Source of the DNA: Candidatus Reconcilbacillus cellulovorans
GTDB taxonomy: Bacteria; Bacillota; Bacilli; Paenibacillales; Reconciliibacillaceae
Direction: 5' to 3'
Assembly (NCBI GenBank): GCA_002507565.1
Contig: MOXJ01000004.1
Span: forward strand, 1 to 64,000
Length of the DNA: 64,000 nt
The number at the start of each line of letters is the position of its first letter. The first letter of the stretch is position 1. The notes beneath the pieces are model-generated. The model was not told the DNA's origin and made no database searches. It saw only the letters and a list, made by a program, of their open reading frames with translations. A program made the position numbers and the translations under genes. Shown here piece after piece: positions 15,983 through 22,703 of the stretch.

Positions 15983-17314
15983 ATGAAAAAAGTGTACGTG
16001 TTGGACACGAACGTTTTGTTGCAGGATCCGTTCGCCTTGTTTGCGTTTGAGGACAATGAGGTCGTCATCCCCGCGGTCGTGCTGGAGGAACTCGATGCGA
16101 AGAAGCGGAACGCCGACGAGCTCGGCCGCAACGCGCGACGGGTGTCGCGGTTACTCGACGGCCTGCGCGACAGGGGCAGGTTGCACGACGGCGTGCCGCT
16201 GGAAAACGGCGGCGTGTTGCGGGTCGAGTTGAACCATCGCAGTTTCGTCCGGATGCAGGAGACGTTCGGCGACATGACGTCGGACAACCGGATGCTGGCG
16301 GTGGCGCTCAACTATCAGGAGGAGGAGCGCGCCAAGCCGGCTCCTCGTCCCGTCGTCGTCGTCAGCAAGGATACTTTGGTGCGCGTCAAGGCCGACGCGC
16401 TCGGGCTTGCTGCAGAAGATTACCTGAGCGATCGCGTCGTTTCCCTGGACGAGATGTATCGCGGTTACGTGCGGTGCGAGGTGCCGGGCGACGCGATCGA
16501 CGAGTTTTACGCCAGCCGCGGATTGCCGTCCGAACGCCTCGGGCTGGGGCGCGAACTGTATCCGCACGAATTCGTCGTTTTGCGCGACGGCGTCGGCGGT
16601 TCGAAGTCTGCGCTGGCCAAGGCGTCGGCCGACGGCGGGCGGATCGAGACGCTTCGTTTCGCGCACGAGCCGGTGTGGGGCATCGCCGCACGCAACGCGC
16701 AGCAACGAATGGCGTTCGAGCTTTTGCTGGACGATGACATTTCGCTGGTGACGCTGTCCGGCAAGGCGGGTACGGGCAAAACGCTCTTGGCCCTTGCCGC
16801 CGGCCTGCGTAAAGTGGAAGACGAGCGGCGTTACAAAAAACTGCTGATCGCTCGGCCCGTCGTGCCGATGGGCAAGGACATCGGCTATTTGCCCGGCGAG
16901 AAGGAAGAAAAGCTAAAGCCGTGGATGCAGCCGATCCACGACAATCTCGAATTTCTGTTCGACGTCAAAAAGCCCGGCGATCTCGACAACATTCTCGCCG
17001 GACTCGGCAGCATTCAGGTCGAGGCGCTGACCTACATCCGCGGCCGGTCGATCCCCGGGCAGTTCATCATCATCGATGAAGCGCAAAACTTGTCGAGGCA
17101 CGAGGTCAAGACGATCGTCTCCCGCGTCGGTGAAGGAAGCAAAATCGTGTTGATGGGCGATCCCGAGCAGATCGACCATCCGTACTTGGACGCTTCGACG
17201 AACGGCTTGACCTATGTCGTCGAACGTTTCAAGGGCGAATCGTTGAGCGGCCACGTCACGCTGGAAAAAGGCGAGCGATCCCGCCTGGCGCAGCTGGCCG
17301 CCGATTTGCTGTAG
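15983..17314 (+). CDS. PhoH-like ATPase with N-terminal PIN domain (YlaK-like)
   Basis: A fusion protein (443 aa) of a PIN ribonuclease-like domain (residues 1-150) and a PhoH ATPase (about 200-443). The PIN part begins KKVYVLDTNVLLQDP with the metal-binding Asp at residue 8, and the later TSDNRMLA supplies the conserved acidic site. The ATPase has Walker A GKAGTGKT near residue 258 and Walker B IIDEAQNLS, followed by LMGDPEQID. GGGAGG precedes ATG 15983; an upstream in-frame extension through the ylaL end has no support. The likely role is RNA processing or quality control, inferred from the PIN-PhoH family. Confidence 0.93.
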   Translation: MKKVYVLDTNVLLQDPFALFAFEDNEVVIPAVVLEELDAKKRNADELGRNARRVSRLLDGLRDRGRLHDGVPLENGGVLRVELNHRSFVRMQETFGDMTSDNRMLAVALNYQEEERAKPAPRPVVVVSKDTLVRVKADALGLAAEDYLSDRVVSLDEMYRGYVRCEVPGDAIDEFYASRGLPSERLGLGRELYPHEFVVLRDGVGGSKSALAKASADGGRIETLRFAHEPVWGIAARNAQQRMAFELLLDDDISLVTLSGKAGTGKTLLALAAGLRKVEDERRYKKLLIARPVVPMGKDIGYLPGEKEEKLKPWMQPIHDNLEFLFDVKKPGDLDNILAGLGSIQVEALTYIRGRSIPGQFIIIDEAQNLSRHEVKTIVSRVGEGSKIVLMGDPEQIDHPYLDASTNGLTYVVERFKGESLSGHVTLEKGERSRLAQLAADLL

Positions 17315-17329
17315 ACGCCACTGCCGTCT

Positions 17330-18466
17330 TTAGAATAGGCCGAAGCGAAGGACGACCGTCATTTGACCGTCGCGTACTTCGACGCTTTCGGCGCGCACAC
17401 GGACCGTCGGGTCGGGCAGCGCAGGAGTGATGGCGAGTTCGTATTCGGAAGCAAGCGCTCGGACGGTCGTTTCGTCGAGTGCGAAACCGTTGAAGCGCAG
17501 CTCGTCGACGAGATAGCGGATCACGTGCGCGGGTTCGTTCTCGATGACGAACCGGCCGCGAATGTTCAGGTCGACGACGCCGTCGTTGCCGTGGACTTCC
17601 ATGGCGCCGCCGACGAACGAAACAGTCAGCTCCGAGAAAATCGGATCGGATTCGCGCAAAAAGGCATTGATGCCGGCGTCGCGCCATGTCGCCGTCATGC
17701 GGAACTGCTGGACGGACGTTTCGGCGCGGCCGAACAGCTGCTGGGTGTTTTGCATTGCTTTCGCAAGCGCTTCAAAATAGGTTTGAAATTTCGGTTTTCC
17801 TTTTTCATCCCATAGTTTATTGAGTTGTTCCATTTGTCGCTTAAGCGCTTCGGCGTTCGCGGCGGTTTCCAATTGTCGGCGAATCGCCTCTTCCAGTTCG
17901 CGAAGCCGGTCGCGTTGCCGGACGCGCTCGGCTTTCAGACGCTCGATCTCGGCGAGTCGTTTTTCCGCTTCGGTTTTCAGCGCCGCAAGTCGGTCGCGTT
18001 CTTCGACGGCTTGTCGGAAAACACGGCGTTCGTACGCCGTCATCAGCTGGACGTAATCGAACCAGACGAGCGCTTCGCCGAGCGACCGGCTGGCGAGAAC
18101 CGCTGTCCAAATCGACCACCGCTCTCCCATATAATAAGCGCGCAGGATTCGCCCGACGCGTCTGCGCGATTCCGCCGCACGTTCTTGTTGTTCGGCGGCG
18201 GCGCGCTCCAGCCGGCTCAGTTCGTCGCGAATTTCCGCTTGCCGTGCGTCGAGCCGCGCGATTTCTTCGTCGATCTGTTTAGCGGTTAGTCCTTTTTGCA
18301 GCAAATCGTGCAGTTCCGGGTCTTGGGCGGGCGATGCGAGCGTCGACGCCGGCGGCGTCGACGTCGCGGGAGCGTCGCCCGGTGTCGGCGCAGAGTCCGG
18401 CGCGGCGAACGCCGTCGCCACGGCGATCGCGCCAGCGGTCGCCAGGGCGGCGATGCGGCGGTACAT
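17330..18466 (-). CDS. Exported PcsB-like coiled-coil protein without a hydrolase domain
   Basis: A 378-aa protein I cannot name. Residues 1-22 are a signal peptide and 23-50 a Thr/Pro/Ala-rich linker. Residues 55-110 and 150-215 are strong coiled coils. Between them lies GRILRAYYMGERWSIWTAVLASRSLGEALVWFDYVQLM (split here only by description), which matches the hydrophobic patch of PcsB/EnvC-type activators of septal hydrolases (general pattern RLRAMY...LLGSKSFSDFL). Instead of a CHAP, NlpC/P60 or M23 catalytic domain, the last 150 residues form an unfamiliar beta-rich domain ending in RFGLF. AAGGAGG precedes the ATG, and a minus-strand TATAAT (18498-18503) lies 32 bp upstream. It is convergent with the phoH-like gene. 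It could be a regulator of cell-wall hydrolases (inference). Confidence 0.85.
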   Translation of the reverse strand: MYRRIAALATAGAIAVATAFAAPDSAPTPGDAPATSTPPASTLASPAQDPELHDLLQKGLTAKQIDEEIARLDARQAEIRDELSRLERAAAEQQERAAESRRRVGRILRAYYMGERWSIWTAVLASRSLGEALVWFDYVQLMTAYERRVFRQAVEERDRLAALKTEAEKRLAEIERLKAERVRQRDRLRELEEAIRRQLETAANAEALKRQMEQLNKLWDEKGKPKFQTYFEALAKAMQNTQQLFGRAETSVQQFRMTATWRDAGINAFLRESDPIFSELTVSFVGGAMEVHGNDGVVDLNIRGRFVIENEPAHVIRYLVDELRFNGFALDETTVRALASEYELAITPALPDPTVRVRAESVEVRDGQMTVVLRFGLF

Positions 18467-18553
18467 GAGCGTTCCTCCTTACGACATCGTCAGCCCTATT
18501 ATAGCGCCGACGGATGAAAATGTGTGTCCGTTTCTGTCGGAGGCGATTCCGAT

Positions 18554-19669
18554 TTGAGTCGTTCGCTTTTGGACGAGCTGTGTCGACGTATTCGGGAGAA
18601 CGAGAATCGAGCCATCAATTTCGAAGAATATATGGAGCTTTGCCTGTATCATCCGCAATGGGGCTACTATATGCGTCCCGGCACGAAGATCGGGCGCGAA
18701 GGCGATTTCTACACAAGCGCGTCGGTCGGGTCGGTGATGGGCGAAGCGATTGCAGAAGTCTGGTTGCGGCTTTTGTCTTGCGATGGGCTTAAGGGTCGCG
18801 TTGCGATCGTCGAATGGGGAGGCGGCGACGGCCGGATGGCCAAGCACATTCTGGACCGCTGGCGCGCCGCGGCTTCCGATCTTTATGCGAACGTCCGCTA
18901 CGACATCATCGAGGCAGGACCGTCTCATCGGGAAGCGATTCGGCTTCGGCTTGCGGAGCACGGCGGCCGTGTACGCGTCTTCGCGTCGGAGGAAGAATGG
19001 GTTCGAGAGCGCGACTTCCGCGCGGCGGTGACGATCGGACTTGCGAACGAATTTCTCGACGCGTTTCCCGTCCGGCGCGTCCGCGTCGAAAGCGGCGTCA
19101 TTCGAGAAATCGGCGTGGCGTGGAACGAAAAGCGCGAAGCGCTCGAAGAAGTGCTGTTGCCGGCGTCGCCGGAAGTTGAGGCGTTTCTGCAGCGCGGGGG
19201 CATCCGGTTGGCCGAAGGTCAGACGGCGGAGCTGCCGCTCCGCGCGGTCAAGTGGGTTTCCGCGCTGAGCGGCGTGTTGCCGCGCCCGGCTCACCTCTTC
19301 ATCATCGACTACGGGGATACGGCCGATGAATTGTACGCCGTCCACCGGTTTCGCGGCACGCTGATGACTTACCGCCGCCACGTCGCGTCCACGGACCCCT
19401 ACGAAGCGCCGGGAGAACAGGACTTGACCGCGCATGTCGATTTTTCGGCCGTCATGCGCGCGGCGGAACACGCCGGTTTCACAGTGGAACGCTACGAGAC
19501 GCAGCTGTCGTTTCTTCTCCGCGCCGGCGCGCTCGCCATGCTGGCGGACGCGCCGTACGGGGATCCTTTCCATCCCGTCGCCCGCCGCAACCGCGCCGTC
19601 CGCCAGATGCTTTTGAGCGACGGAATGAGCGAATTGTTCAAAGTGTTGCACCTTACAGCTCGGTCATGA
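18554..19669 (+). CDS. SAM-dependent methyltransferase, MidA family
   Basis: A protein of the MidA/COG1565 class (371 aa). In eukaryotes the homologue NDUFAF7 methylates an arginine of complex I; the bacterial substrate is unknown. Signature segments are INFEEYMELCLYHPQWGYY, KIGREGDFYTSASVG, the SAM-binding VEWGGGDGRMA, GLANEFLDAFPVRRV and FIIDYG. TTG 18554 is chosen because GGAGGCG lies about 10 bases upstream; GTG 18524 in the same frame has no ribosome site. The gene converges on the DUF2626 gene and overlaps its 3' end by 17 bp. Confidence 0.88.
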   Translation: MSRSLLDELCRRIRENENRAINFEEYMELCLYHPQWGYYMRPGTKIGREGDFYTSASVGSVMGEAIAEVWLRLLSCDGLKGRVAIVEWGGGDGRMAKHILDRWRAAASDLYANVRYDIIEAGPSHREAIRLRLAEHGGRVRVFASEEEWVRERDFRAAVTIGLANEFLDAFPVRRVRVESGVIREIGVAWNEKREALEEVLLPASPEVEAFLQRGGIRLAEGQTAELPLRAVKWVSALSGVLPRPAHLFIIDYGDTADELYAVHRFRGTLMTYRRHVASTDPYEAPGEQDLTAHVDFSAVMRAAEHAGFTVERYETQLSFLLRAGALAMLADAPYGDPFHPVARRNRAVRQMLLSDGMSELFKVLHLTARS

Positions 19670-19883
19670 AAAACGACCAGTACGTAAATCCGAGAAACGC
19701 CACGAACATGTAACCCCAGAAAATCAGCAGATAGGTCCGTTCCGTCAGGTTCATGTACCCGAGCGTCACGAAAAACGCGGTCTGGAAAAAGCAGATGATC
19801 GCCATCGGCGTCATGCCGCCGGCCAGAGCCATCAGCGCCATGATCAGCGTAAGGAAGCCGAGCACACGGTACATTCTCGCCAT
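19653..19883 (-). CDS. DUF2626 family small membrane protein
   Basis: A 76-aa, very hydrophobic protein with two or three membrane segments (VLGFLTLIMALMALAGGM, AIICFFQTAFFVTLGYM, YLLIFWGYMFVAFLGFTYW). It matches the DUF2626 family found in Bacillus and Paenibacillus (YqgY-like), of unknown function. It is a single gene with a clear promoter 39 bp upstream of the ATG, preceded by GGGAGATG. Its 3' end overlaps the convergent methyltransferase gene by 17 bp. Confidence 0.85.
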   Translation of the reverse strand: MARMYRVLGFLTLIMALMALAGGMTPMAIICFFQTAFFVTLGYMNLTERTYLLIFWGYMFVAFLGFTYWSFFMTEL

Positions 19884-19921
19884 GATTGTCCGTCATCTCC
19901 CGTTCGAAATCTCCATCAGCC

Positions 19922-19950
19922 ATTATAACGCCGGGGACCCGGCGTGTAAA
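19922..19950 (-). promoter_or_regulatory. Promoter of the DUF2626 gene with a palindrome in its spacer
   Basis: On the minus strand TTTACA (19950-19945), 17 bp, perfect TATAAT (19927-19922). The spacer is almost wholly a perfect inverted repeat, ACGCCGGG-GA-CCCGGCGT (19928-19945). This position between -35 and -10 suits a repressor or a DNA-distorting activator. Confidence 0.75.
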
Positions 19951-19974
19951 CTGTCCGCGATCGCCCGCTTCGCT

Positions 19975-20205
19975 TCTGCACCCGTTGAACGCCGCCACCG
20001 GCACGATCCGCTTGCGCAGCTTGTCGTACAGCCGCGCAAAATACACGAACATACGTTCGTGAAAATCCCGTTGCTGCGACGCCTGCGTCTCCACATGCAC
20101 GGCGATCACGCCGTCTTCGTCCTTGAGCTTCGTTTCGACGAGCAGGTCGACGTAGGCGCTTCGCCGCGCGCGGCGTCGGGGAAAAAGATGCGCGAAAGAC
20201 TACTT
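19975..20205 (-). pseudogene. Relic of an Rpn-family (PD-(D/E)XK) recombination-promoting nuclease
   Basis: Two reading frames on the minus strand together give a recognisable Rpn/COG5464 fragment. One frame has RIFFPDAARGE (about 20192-20160). The next has YVDLLVETKLKDEDG, VIAVHVETQASQQRDFHERM and FVYFARLYDKLRKRIVPVAAF (about 20158-19978), containing the catalytic Asp and His-x-Glu-x-Gln pattern. The segment normally lying between them and everything after AAFNG is missing, and the frames do not join, so it is not functional. A minus-strand TGC-TATAAT (20213-20218 hexamer) still lies upstream. Rpn genes are mobile-element-like nucleases, so this is an old insertion scar. Confidence 0.65.
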
Positions 20206-20228
20206 TCTCAGCATTATAGCACAAAATG

Positions 20229-20323
20229 AGAACAAAAAAGCACCGTCGGCCGCGGACCGGCCCATGCGCGGAGATAAGCGCAGCGCGGTCGCGCAGACCG
20301 AACGGTGCTTCCGTTCTTGTTCT
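20229..20323. repeat. 95-nt imperfect inverted repeat, possible small RNA or bidirectional terminator
   Basis: AGAACAA (20229-20235) pairs with TTGTTCT (20317-20323). Then AAGCACCGTCGG (20238-20249) pairs with CCG-A-ACGGTGCTT (20298-20310), one bulged A. The interior is GC-rich with GACCG/CGGTC and GCGC/GCGC pairings. Read on the minus strand, the hairpin ends in TTTTTTG (20237-20231), like an intrinsic terminator, and a minus-strand TACAAT (20339-20334) lies just before it. A transcript of about 95 nt is possible. Confidence 0.5.
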
Positions 20324-20420
20324 TTTGGCGCCTATTGTAGCTGTGGCCGATCGAAAAGCGCATGTGAAGCGTGCATCGTCGATCGATCCTCACCCGATGG
20401 AGTGATCGAAGAACGATCAT

Positions 20421-20450
20421 GTATGGCGGAGCGTCGTTTTGGAAATAAAA
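20421..20450 (+). promoter_or_regulatory. Putative forespore (sigma-F-like) promoter of the rsfA-like gene
   Basis: GTATG (20421-20425), 15 bp, GGAAATAAAA (20441-20450) closely follows the sigma-F pattern GYWTA-N15-GGNRANANTW with two mismatches. It lies 88 bp before the RsfA-like gene, whose Bacillus relative belongs to the forespore programme. Confidence 0.4.
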
Positions 20451-20462
20451 GTACTAGCGACG

Positions 20463-20492
20463 AGTCTATGAAATTCGTCGGGCGCATAGACT
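20463..20492 (+). other. Leader hairpin upstream of the rsfA-like gene
   Basis: AGTCTATG (20463-20470) and CATAGACT (20485-20492) are a perfect 8-bp inverted repeat with a 14-nt loop. It would lie near the 5' end of a transcript from the promoter at 20421-20450. It has no T-tract, so it is not a terminator. Confidence 0.45.
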
Positions 20493-20538
20493 GCAAGTAG
20501 AGCCCGAACAAGACGACGAACACGGGAGGTTTGGCGCG

Positions 20539-21165
20539 ATGGGAGCGGCAAGACAAGACGCCTGGACGGAAGAAGACGATCTGATTTTGGCCGAGGTCAC
20601 GCTGAGGCACATCCGGGAGGGAAGCACGCAGCTCGCCGCTTTCGATGAAGTAGGCGAAAGAATCGGAAGGACGCCCGCGGCATGCGGCTTTCGCTGGAAC
20701 AGTTGCGTCCGCAAGCGCTACGAGGAAGCGATTCGGCTGGCGAAAGCCCAGCGCCAAAAGCTGAAGGCGATGCGGAAAAAGGCGGGAGCGCTTGCGCTGG
20801 GAGCCGCCGCGGATGCTGCCGGAAACCGGGGGACGGCGGAAGACGCGCTGTCCCTGGAAGCGGTGATCCGGTTTTTGCGCCGCTTCAAACAGGACTATCA
20901 GGACATGAGCCGTCGTTTCAAAGCGATGGAAAAGGAGCTGCGCGAAAAAAACGAAGAGTTGGAAGCTCTCCGGAGAGAAAAAGAAGAGTTGACCCGCCGG
21001 ATCAACGATGTTCAGACCGATTACCGAATGGTCAACGACGACTATCGCGCGCTCATTCAGATCATGGACCGCGCGCGCAAGCTGGCGCTCTTGTCGGAAG
21101 AGGAAGACGAGCCGAAAGCGCGCTTCAAAATGGAGGAAAACGGCAATTTGGAGCGCATCGAATGA
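20539..21165 (+). CDS. RsfA-family transcriptional regulator (Myb-like)
   Basis: A 208-aa regulator. The N-terminal Myb/SANT-like DNA-binding domain reads [24 protein letters not shown] and [19 protein letters not shown], the hallmark of RsfA/YlbO proteins of spore formers. A long coiled coil follows (about residues 115-185). Bacillus has two such genes: rsfA in the forespore programme and ylbO beside panE. The position here, before panE, matches ylbO. GGGAGG precedes the ATG. A strong hairpin follows the stop. Confidence 0.9.
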   Translation: MGAARQDAWTEEDDLILAEVTLRHIREGSTQLAAFDEVGERIGRTPAACGFRWNSCVRKRYEEAIRLAKAQRQKLKAMRKKAGALALGAAADAAGNRGTAEDALSLEAVIRFLRRFKQDYQDMSRRFKAMEKELREKNEELEALRREKEELTRRINDVQTDYRMVNDDYRALIQIMDRARKLALLSEEEDEPKARFKMEENGNLERIE

Positions 21166-21178
21166 CGGAAACGGGGCG

Positions 21179-21219
21179 AACGGGGCTTTTCCCGCAGGAG
21201 CGGGAAATGCCCCGTTTGG
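21179..21219 (+). terminator. Intrinsic terminator after the rsfA-like gene
   Basis: AACGGGGCTTTTCCCGC (21179-21195) pairs with GCGGGAAATGCCCCGTT (21200-21216) with one mismatch and an AGGA loop, followed by TTTGGCTTC. The stem is very stable and the T-tract short. Confidence 0.7.
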
Positions 21220-21244
21220 CTTCGCGAATCGGTTGTGGTAGGAT
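21216..21244 (+). promoter_or_regulatory. Putative sigma-A promoter of panE
   Basis: TTGGCT (21216-21221), 17 bp, TAGGAT (21239-21244), 45 bp before the GTG start at 21290. The -35 begins at the last base of the preceding terminator stem. Confidence 0.5.
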
Positions 21245-21289
21245 GGAAACGACGGACGACGTTCGCTTGGAGCAACGGGAGGACCTGCC

Positions 21290-22254
21290 GTGCGGATTTG
21301 GATCGTCGGCGGCGGATCGATCGGATTGTTGTTGGCGGCGGATTTGGCGGTATCCGGTTGCGACGTCGTGCTTGTCGTGCGGACGGACGAGCAGGCGCGG
21401 GCGATCGGAGGGTCCGGCGTGACGGTGCGGCAGGTGGGCCGACCGGATGTGCGCGTTCGTCTTCGGGCGTTCGCCTTTGAAGAGGCGTCCGCCGGAGCGG
21501 GGGCCGGCAAGCCGGACTGGATCGTCCCTGCGGTCAAACAGTACGATTTGGATGACCGCTTCGTCCAAGTGCTCGGTTCGTGGGTGACGCAACACGGCCG
21601 CGTCTGCGCGATTCAGAACGGTCTCGGCCATGAGCAAAAACTGATGAAAACGATCCCCCCCCCGAGCGGCTGCGCGTTGCGGTCACGACGGTTGCCGCGC
21701 GGAGGCGGTCGTTCACCGAAGTCGAACGGACCGGAACCGGCGTCACGTGGATGGGGCGCGCGGATCGGCCCCAGGATTGGGACGGCGACGACTTGGCGTT
21801 CGCGGAAGCCTTGCGGAAGGCGGGCTGGCCGTGTGAGCCGGGCGGTGATATGCGGGCCCGCATGTGGGACAAGCTGGTGGTCAACTGTCTGATCAATCCG
21901 ATCACGGCCGTTCTCGGCGTTGAAAACGGCCGACTGCTCGAAGATATGGAAGCGCTCTCCGTTCTGCGCGACGCGTTCGAAGAAGCCGTTCGGATCGCGC
22001 GGGCCGAAGGCGTTAGGCTGTCTGACGGGCTGTGGGAAGCGGCGCTAGAGATTTGTCGGAAAACCGCGCGCAACCGGTCTTCTATGCTGCAGGATCTCGA
22101 CCGCGGACGAAAGACGGAAATCGATGCGTTGACCGGCGCATTGTTGGAGGCGGCCGAACGGCGCGGCGTCGACACTCCGGTCAACCGCACCCTTCATCGT
22201 TTGGTGCGGATGCTCGAACGTCGCGCCCGTCCGGAGACGGAGGGACGGTCGTGA
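21290..22254 (+). pseudogene. panE: 2-dehydropantoate 2-reductase, frameshifted in a C9 tract
   Basis: PanE reduces ketopantoate to pantoate with NADPH for coenzyme A synthesis. The first frame from GTG 21290 (GGGAGG upstream) has the dinucleotide site RIWIVGGGSIGLLLA and AIQNGLGHE, ending in KTIPP. The gene then shifts frame at CCCCCCCCC (21655-21663). The second frame continues ERLRVAVTTVARRRSF and includes the catalytic-Lys segment MWDKLVVNCLINPITAV and the C-terminal helical domain to 22254. Adding one C, or removing two, restores a single protein of about 320 aa. Because the break is in a homopolymer, a sequencing indel is as likely as a true mutation. Confidence 0.85.
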
Positions 22255-22649
22255 GTCGGCTTTTCGGCTGGATTGTCGATGCGTACGCTTTGCTCGCGAC
22301 GTTTTCGTTTGGTTGGTTTCTATTGGTCTGGGCCGCTGTGCGGCTGTACACGCGCGACGCGCGGCGGGCGGTGCGCATCGCGATGGACGCGACGACGGCA
22401 CCGTTGGCCGGTTCGGTGTACGGCCTTTCCGTCATCGTATTCGGGAGACCGGCTGTTTTTTTCGCGGCGGTGCTCGTGCTGATGCTCTTGTTCGGATGGA
22501 TGGGGAATGCGGAGAAGCGCGCGACTGGACGCGTTCGATACGGCAAGTTGTTTCGTGCGGTCTGGCGCGCGGCGTTCCTGTTGTTTGCGCCGCTCGAAGT
22601 CGGGCTTCTGGCCGCGGGGCTCTGGAAATACGCCTCCGGACAGCTTTGA
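22251..22649 (+). CDS. DUF3397 family membrane protein
   Basis: A 132-aa membrane protein with four hydrophobic segments (including YALLATFSFGWFLLVWAAV, FFAAVLVLMLLFGWM and AAFLLFAPLEVGLLAAGLW). The pattern and place between panE and bshC fit the DUF3397 family of Bacilli, of unknown function. The GTG at 22251 overlaps the panE stop (GTGA) and is preceded by GGAGGG, so it is translationally coupled to panE; a longer reading from further upstream runs through panE in another frame and has no support. Confidence 0.8.
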   Translation: MSRLFGWIVDAYALLATFSFGWFLLVWAAVRLYTRDARRAVRIAMDATTAPLAGSVYGLSVIVFGRPAVFFAAVLVLMLLFGWMGNAEKRATGRVRYGKLFRAVWRAAFLLFAPLEVGLLAAGLWKYASGQL

Positions 22650-22674
22650 CGGAGCAAGCGTCGCGCGATACAAT
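22646..22674 (+). promoter_or_regulatory. Sigma-A promoter of bshC-ahcY
   Basis: TTGACG (22646-22651), 17 bp, TACAAT (22669-22674): one mismatch in each hexamer with ideal spacing, 30 bp before the bshC ATG. The -35 overlaps the stop of the preceding gene. Confidence 0.8.
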
Positions 22675-22703
22675 GGGTTGGCGAGGGGGGCGGCAGGTCT
22701 GCG

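Noticed and set aside
21655-21663. C9 tract in panE as a phase-variation switch
   Set aside because: Not adopted as the main reading. Biosynthetic genes are rarely phase-variable, and a homopolymer indel error is an equally simple cause.
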